Assembly (NCBI GenBank): GCA_947505565.1
Contig: CANNLB010000106.1
Coordinates: 1 to 7,394, forward strand
From: Acidobacteriota bacterium
GTDB taxonomy: Bacteria; Acidobacteriota; Terriglobia; Bryobacterales; Bryobacteraceae
Direction: 5' to 3'
DNA: 7,394 nucleotides
Position numbers and translations under genes: made by a program. Below the pieces are notes generated by a model. It was given only the letters and a program-made list of their open reading frames with translations. It was not told where the DNA came from and searched no databases. Below, piece by piece: positions 5,539-7,394 of the stretch (positions are counted from its first letter, which is position 1; each line of letters starts with the position of its first letter).

Positions 5539-7394
5539 CTAGCTGAGTTGGAACTGCTCGACCACCAGGTTCAAGTCGGCGGCGAGCTTGGTGAGCTCGC
5601 GCGCGGATTCGAGGGTGTCGGCGGCCCCTTGGGCGGTGTGCCGGGCGGCTTCGGAGACGCTCGTAATGTTTCGGGCGATCTCGTTGCCACCCATCGCGGC
5701 TTCGTTGGCGCTGCGGGCGATCTCATTGGTGGTCGCCGTCTGCTCTTCGACCGCCGATGCCGTCGTGTTCTGGTAATCGTTGATCTGCTTGATGATCTCA
5801 CCGATTTGAGTGATAGCCTGGACGACGCCACGGGTGTCGTTCTGAATCGCCTCGATCTTCTGGCTGATGTCCTCGGTGGCGGCGGCGGTTTGCTTGGCGA
5901 GCTCTTTGACTTCGGTAGCGACCACGGCGAAACCCTTGCCGGCCTCGCCCGCGCGGGCGGCTTCAATGGTCGCATTGAGCGCGAGCAGGTTGGTCTGCTG
6001 GGCGATCGAAGTAATGACCTTGATGACCTTCCCGATCTGGACACTGCTTTCGCCGAGCTTGTTGACGGTTTGCGTGGTTTGCTGGGCGACACCGACGGCA
6101 GTGGCGGCCATGCGGGCGGCTTCGGTGGCGTTGCGGGCGATTTCCTTGATGCTCGCGTTCATCTCTTCGGCGCTGGCGGCGACCGAGCCGATGCCCTGGC
6201 TGACTTGCTCGGAGGCGGCCGAGACGCGGGTGGCTTGCTGGGAGGTCTCGGTGGCCCGCGAGCCCATCTGCTGGCTGACGGCGGTCAACTGTTCCGAGGC
6301 CGTGGCCAGGAACTGGGCCTTGTCGGCGACAGAATGAAACGCCTCCCGGAGCCGGCCGACCAGATCACGTTCGCGGTGGACCTTTTGCAGCCGTTCGAGG
6401 GCCGAAGAGACGAGGGTACCTACCAGACGGAGCGCCTGCGTGCGTTCTTCGGAAAGAGAGAGGAACTCAATGGCGAAGAACTCCATTGTAGCCACAACCA
6501 CCCCTTCGACTTCAATGGGGAACGAGATGCCGCTCTTGATCCCTAGTTTTTGAGCGGGAGCGGTGAACGGACAGTCCTGCAGATAGCCGATGTCGCGGAT
6601 GAAGAACAGATCGCGATTGCGCCAAGCGCGACCGCTGAGACCCTCGCCTTCGCGGAAGGTCGCCTCGCGCGTTGCCCGGCGGAAGTCTTCGCTCGCGACG
6701 CCGGAATCGACGGCGAAGCGCAGTACGGGAGTGGCCGGATCCATCATCCAATAGCCGCCGTAGGCCCAGCCAAAGGCCAGCCGAACCTCATCGAGGGCGG
6801 CCTTGGCGGCCTCCTCGGGCGTCGTCGCCTGCCCGACGAGCTGGAGGACCTGATTGACGGCCTGCGTATTGGCCATCACCTCGGCCTGCAGATCGGCGTT
6901 TTGGAGCCGGGCGAGCGATTGGGCGATCAGCGTGGCGATCTTGCGCAGCGTCTCGGCGCGTTCGAGCGAAATCTCGACCGCCTCGAGGGCGAAGAACTCG
7001 ATGGCGGCGGTGACCTCGCCATTGGTAATCAAGGGGAATCCAACGCCGCTGACCGCCCCGGCGCCTTGCGCCTCGGCCGCCCGTCCGCACTCGGGCAGTT
7101 CGGCGAGATTGGCAGACCAGAACAGATCGCGCTGTTTCCAGGCCCGCCCGCAAATGCCCTGTCCCTCGCGGACGCGGGCCGAGGCGTTGAGCCGACAGAA
7201 CTCTTCGGTAAACGAACCGGACTCCTGTTTAAAGCGCAGTACCATGCCTTCCGGATCGAGGGCCCAGAAGCCGCCATAGGCCCAGCGGAAACTTTCCTTG
7301 ATCGTTTCGAGGGCGATGCGGACAGCGTCCTCCCCGCTGGAGGCCTGGCTGACCTGTTCGAGAATCTGGTTGAGCGCCTTGGCGTTCACGGCGG
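5539..7394 (-). CDS. Soluble tandem-GAF methyl-accepting chemotaxis protein (5' end outside window)
   Basis: Numbering here is from an in-frame GTG at 7389, probably internal: the frame stays open to the window edge and the first visible residues align with the middle of the link before GAF2 ([12 protein letters not shown] against [12 protein letters not shown]). Two similar GAF domains follow, about 1-162 and 173-336. Both contain a WAYGG motif, a GRAWxxRDLF motif and a strand ending in EFFA. Residues about 345-616 form a canonical receptor signalling domain, with the hairpin tip at 460-495 ([20 protein letters not shown], then [14 protein letters not shown]). Gln/Glu/Ala-rich adaptation helices flank the tip and are plausible CheB/CheR targets. 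No membrane segment is visible, so it is likely cytoplasmic and senses an internal ligand; which one cannot be told. It ends VVEQFQLS, without the NWETF-type tether for CheR/CheB. It is the most upstream visible gene of the cluster, 42 bases before cheB. Confidence 0.93.
   Translation of the reverse strand, partial: AVNAKALNQILEQVSQASSGEDAVRIALETIKESFRWAYGGFWALDPEGMVLRFKQESGSFTEEFCRLNASARVREGQGICGRAWKQRDLFWSANLAELPECGRAAEAQGAGAVSGVGFPLITNGEVTAAIEFFALEAVEISLERAETLRKIATLIAQSLARLQNADLQAEVMANTQAVNQVLQLVGQATTPEEAAKAALDEVRLAFGWAYGGYWMMDPATPVLRFAVDSGVASEDFRRATREATFREGEGLSGRAWRNRDLFFIRDIGYLQDCPFTAPAQKLGIKSGISFPIEVEGVVVATMEFFAIEFLSLSEERTQALRLVGTLVSSALERLQKVHRERDLVGRLREAFHSVADKAQFLATASEQLTAVSQQMGSRATETSQQATRVSAASEQVSQGIGSVAASAEEMNASIKEIARNATEAARMAATAVGVAQQTTQTVNKLGESSVQIGKVIKVITSIAQQTNLLALNATIEAARAGEAGKGFAVVATEVKELAKQTAAATEDISQKIEAIQNDTRGVVQAITQIGEIIKQINDYQNTTASAVEEQTATTNEIARSANEAAMGGNEIARNITSVSEAARHTAQGAADTLESARELTKLAADLNLVVEQFQLS

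Noticed and set aside
5548..6546. Long plus-strand open frame of 332 codons, Gly/Leu/Asp-rich
   Set aside because: It lies wholly antisense to the well-supported receptor signalling and GAF domains. Its composition is what the reverse reading of G/C-ending codons produces, and it has no recognisable domain.
1..7394. CRISPR arrays, tRNA or rRNA genes, insertion sequences
   Set aside because: No regularly spaced direct repeats, no cloverleaf-like or rRNA-like segments, and no transposase frames or terminal inverted repeats were seen.

Overview
The window looks like a piece of a GC-rich bacterial chromosome in which a gas vesicle cluster (plus strand, left edge) and a chemotaxis-type signalling cluster (minus strand, the remaining ~95%) meet tail to tail. 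Most recognised genes use G/C-ending codons heavily; the gvp genes and the start of the first small repeat gene do so less. No 16S or other taxonomic marker is present, so the lineage cannot be fixed. An aquatic or planktonic bacterium with gas vesicles and taxis would fit, and phyla such as Planctomycetes or Acidobacteria are possible but not shown.

Layout, left to right. The end of gvpK (2-133, +) is followed 12 bases later by gvpJ (146-517, +), an accessory GvpA-family protein. The 3' end of gvpJ overlaps by 66 bp the 3' end of a minus-strand gene for a small unrecognised protein (452-799, -). Next to it lies a second small unrecognised protein gene (810-1226, -). Together the two proteins carry three copies of a Tyr-rich repeat of about 40 residues. 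Moving upstream on the minus strand come a single-domain CheY (1307-1675), a divergent receptor-like coiled-coil protein (1716-3614), a stretch that looks like a broken CheW-like gene (about 3701-4420), an intact CheB methylesterase (4417-5496), and a soluble tandem-GAF methyl-accepting chemotaxis protein that runs off the right edge (5539-7394).

Inferred working model: the GAF receptor senses a cytoplasmic signal and would drive a CheA kinase encoded elsewhere. CheB resets receptor methylation and CheY carries the output. The receptor-like coiled-coil protein and the two repeat proteins are the unexplained parts. No flagellar, CheA, CheR or intact CheW gene is visible, so the output could be flagellar, pilus-based or non-motile. 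The direct abutment with a gas vesicle cluster invites, but does not prove, a link between taxis signalling and buoyancy.

The points most worth a second look are the Tyr-rich repeat family, the broken CheW-like gene, the double-tip receptor-like protein with its CheZ-reminiscent motif, and the antisense overlap between the two clusters.
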